Source: DASQZT01 sp963728965 (GTDB taxonomy: Bacteria > Acidobacteriota > Terriglobia > Bryobacterales > Bryobacteraceae). Taken from it: a DNA stretch of 64,000 nt. The notes under the pieces were generated by a model. The model worked only from the letters and a program-made list of their open reading frames with translations, was not told the DNA's origin and did not search any database. The stretch spans positions 1,302,001 through 1,366,000 of the forward strand of contig CAVSMH010000006.1 of the NCBI GenBank assembly GCA_963728965.1, in the 5' to 3' direction. The position numbers and the translations under genes were made by a program. Of the stretch, positions 63,149 to 64,000 are shown one piece after another; positions within the stretch are counted from its first letter, which is position 1, and every line of letters starts with the position of its first letter.

Positions 63149-64000
63149 GCGACCGGTACCGCGTGATGGTGGTGGGGGCGGGAAAGCGGGGCATGCATCA
63201 CGCCGCGGCTTTCCAGGCCAATGACCGCTTCGAGGTGGCCGGCATTTGCGACACCGACCGGGCCCGGCTGGAAGCGGCGGCGGCCAAGCTGGGGGTGCGG
63301 GAAACATCGACCGATCCCGGGCAACTCGCCGCCGCGCTCCACCCCGATGTGTTCTGCTTCTGTACGCCGCCGCAGGTTCGGCTGCCGCTGGTGCGCGTGG
63401 GCGTGGAATGCGGCGCCCGCCTCATCGCCATGGAAAAGCCGGTGGCACTGACCAGCGACGAGGGCATTTCGATCCGCGATATGCTCGCCTCGTCGGGCGT
63501 AAAGGCCGTCGTCAGCCACCAGCACCGCTATGGCGAGCACTACCAGAAGGTGAACGAGATCATTGCCAGCGGCGCGCTGGGGCGCATCCACACGGTGTAC
63601 GGCACCGCTACCGGCTGGATGATGCACATGCTCTCGCACCTGGTGGACTACACGCGCTGGTACAACGGCGAGGCGGAGGCCGAATGGGTGATGGCCCAGG
63701 CGGCGGGACGGGGCAAACTGAACGACAATCATCCTTCGCCCGACTACATTGCCGGCTTCATTCATTTCGCCAACGGCGTTCACGGCGTGATTGAATGCGG
63801 CGCCGGCGCCCCGGATGTGCCCGAGGTGGAATACTGGTGGCGCAAGTGCCGGGTGGGCGCGCAGGGAAGCGAGGGCTTCGCCGAGGTACTGACCGGAGGC
63901 GGATGGCGCAGCGTCACCAGGCAGGGCGCCTGTTCCGGCCCGGGCTCGATGAATTACGACCTAGACATGCCGCCCTACATCCAGCAGATGGCCGAGTGGC
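63145..64000 (+). CDS. Gfo/Idh/MocA-family oxidoreductase, 3'-truncated by the window edge
   Basis: At least 285 residues from the ATG that overlaps the DegT stop; the frame is open to the window end. No signal peptide, so it is cytosolic, unlike the other Gfo/Idh/MocA protein here. Rossmann motif VMVVGAGKRGMHH, then VAGICDTDRARL, PDVFCFCTPP and the catalytic MEKPVALT. A partner of the aminotransferase, it likely oxidises or reduces the sugar nucleotide in the same pathway. Confidence 0.9.
   Translation, partial: MSDRYRVMVVGAGKRGMHHAAAFQANDRFEVAGICDTDRARLEAAAAKLGVRETSTDPGQLAAALHPDVFCFCTPPQVRLPLVRVGVECGARLIAMEKPVALTSDEGISIRDMLASSGVKAVVSHQHRYGEHYQKVNEIIASGALGRIHTVYGTATGWMMHMLSHLVDYTRWYNGEAEAEWVMAQAAGRGKLNDNHPSPDYIAGFIHFANGVHGVIECGAGAPDVPEVEYWWRKCRVGAQGSEGFAEVLTGGGWRSVTRQGACSGPGSMNYDLDMPPYIQQMAEW

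Noticed and set aside
1..64000. CRISPR arrays, insertion sequences, tRNA or rRNA genes
   Set aside because: No spaced direct repeats, terminal inverted repeats with transposase frames, cloverleaf-like runs or rRNA-like stretches were noticed in the intergenic regions.

Overview
The window is GC-rich, densely coding bacterial DNA and most resembles an Acidobacteriota chromosome of the Solibacter/Bryobacter type. The support is indirect: two very large Oar-like receptors with a carboxypeptidase-regulatory N-terminus, a secreted VWA-like protein of the kind common in Acidobacteriota, a giant two-propeller hybrid histidine kinase, a Rieske/split cytochrome b/multihaem cytochrome c operon, and many Tat- or Sec-exported sugar-active proteins. 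No rRNA, tRNA, insertion sequence or CRISPR array was recognised, so the taxonomic placement is an inference.

Layout. (1) 1-7.8 kb: three large same-strand genes of mostly unknown function. The third ends in a phage tail-collar domain, and a small membrane protein follows. (2) 7.8-9.6 kb: a decayed zinc-type quinone oxidoreductase, a small lipoprotein with a good promoter, and about 0.5 kb with no recognisable gene. (3) 9.6-16.8 kb: a hybrid sensor kinase with 14 propeller repeats, followed by an Oar-like outer-membrane receptor. (4) 17-20.5 kb: a polyamine cluster with a fold-III decarboxylase, a deoxyhypusine-synthase-like enzyme and, divergently, agmatine deiminase. (5) 20.5-34.6 kb: housekeeping and secreted genes (rhodanese, alpha/beta hydrolase, UPF0173 metal hydrolase, a VWA protein paired with a 1132-residue repeat protein, a STAS protein, a collapsed M19 dipeptidase, a GT-C type glycosyltransferase, an EXORDIUM-like protein and a TPR protein), then a DUF4331 protein. 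(6) 36.6-47.4 kb: one long same-strand run encoding a bc-type complex with an octahaem cytochrome c, a cupredoxin-like lipoprotein, haem A/O synthesis (ctaA, ctaB), an ABC exporter, a Sco copper chaperone and a DUF420 membrane protein. It looks like an electron-transfer and oxidase-assembly operon, although no oxidase subunits are present. (7) 47.5-64 kb: a second Oar-like receptor, then divergent and co-directional sugar genes (TIM-barrel epimerase-like, Gfo/Idh/MocA, GH97, GH29-like, DUF5696-like, DUF5703/GH95-like). The window closes with a DegT-type aminotransferase overlapping a second Gfo/Idh/MocA gene that runs off the edge.

Best candidates for something undescribed: the left-edge cassette ending in a tail-collar protein, the polyamine cluster built on a bacterial deoxyhypusine-synthase homologue, the octahaem bc complex, and the secreted VWA/1132-residue pair, whose promoter carries an inverted repeat around the -10 box. 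All functional statements come from reading motifs in the translated sequence. No database search was run.
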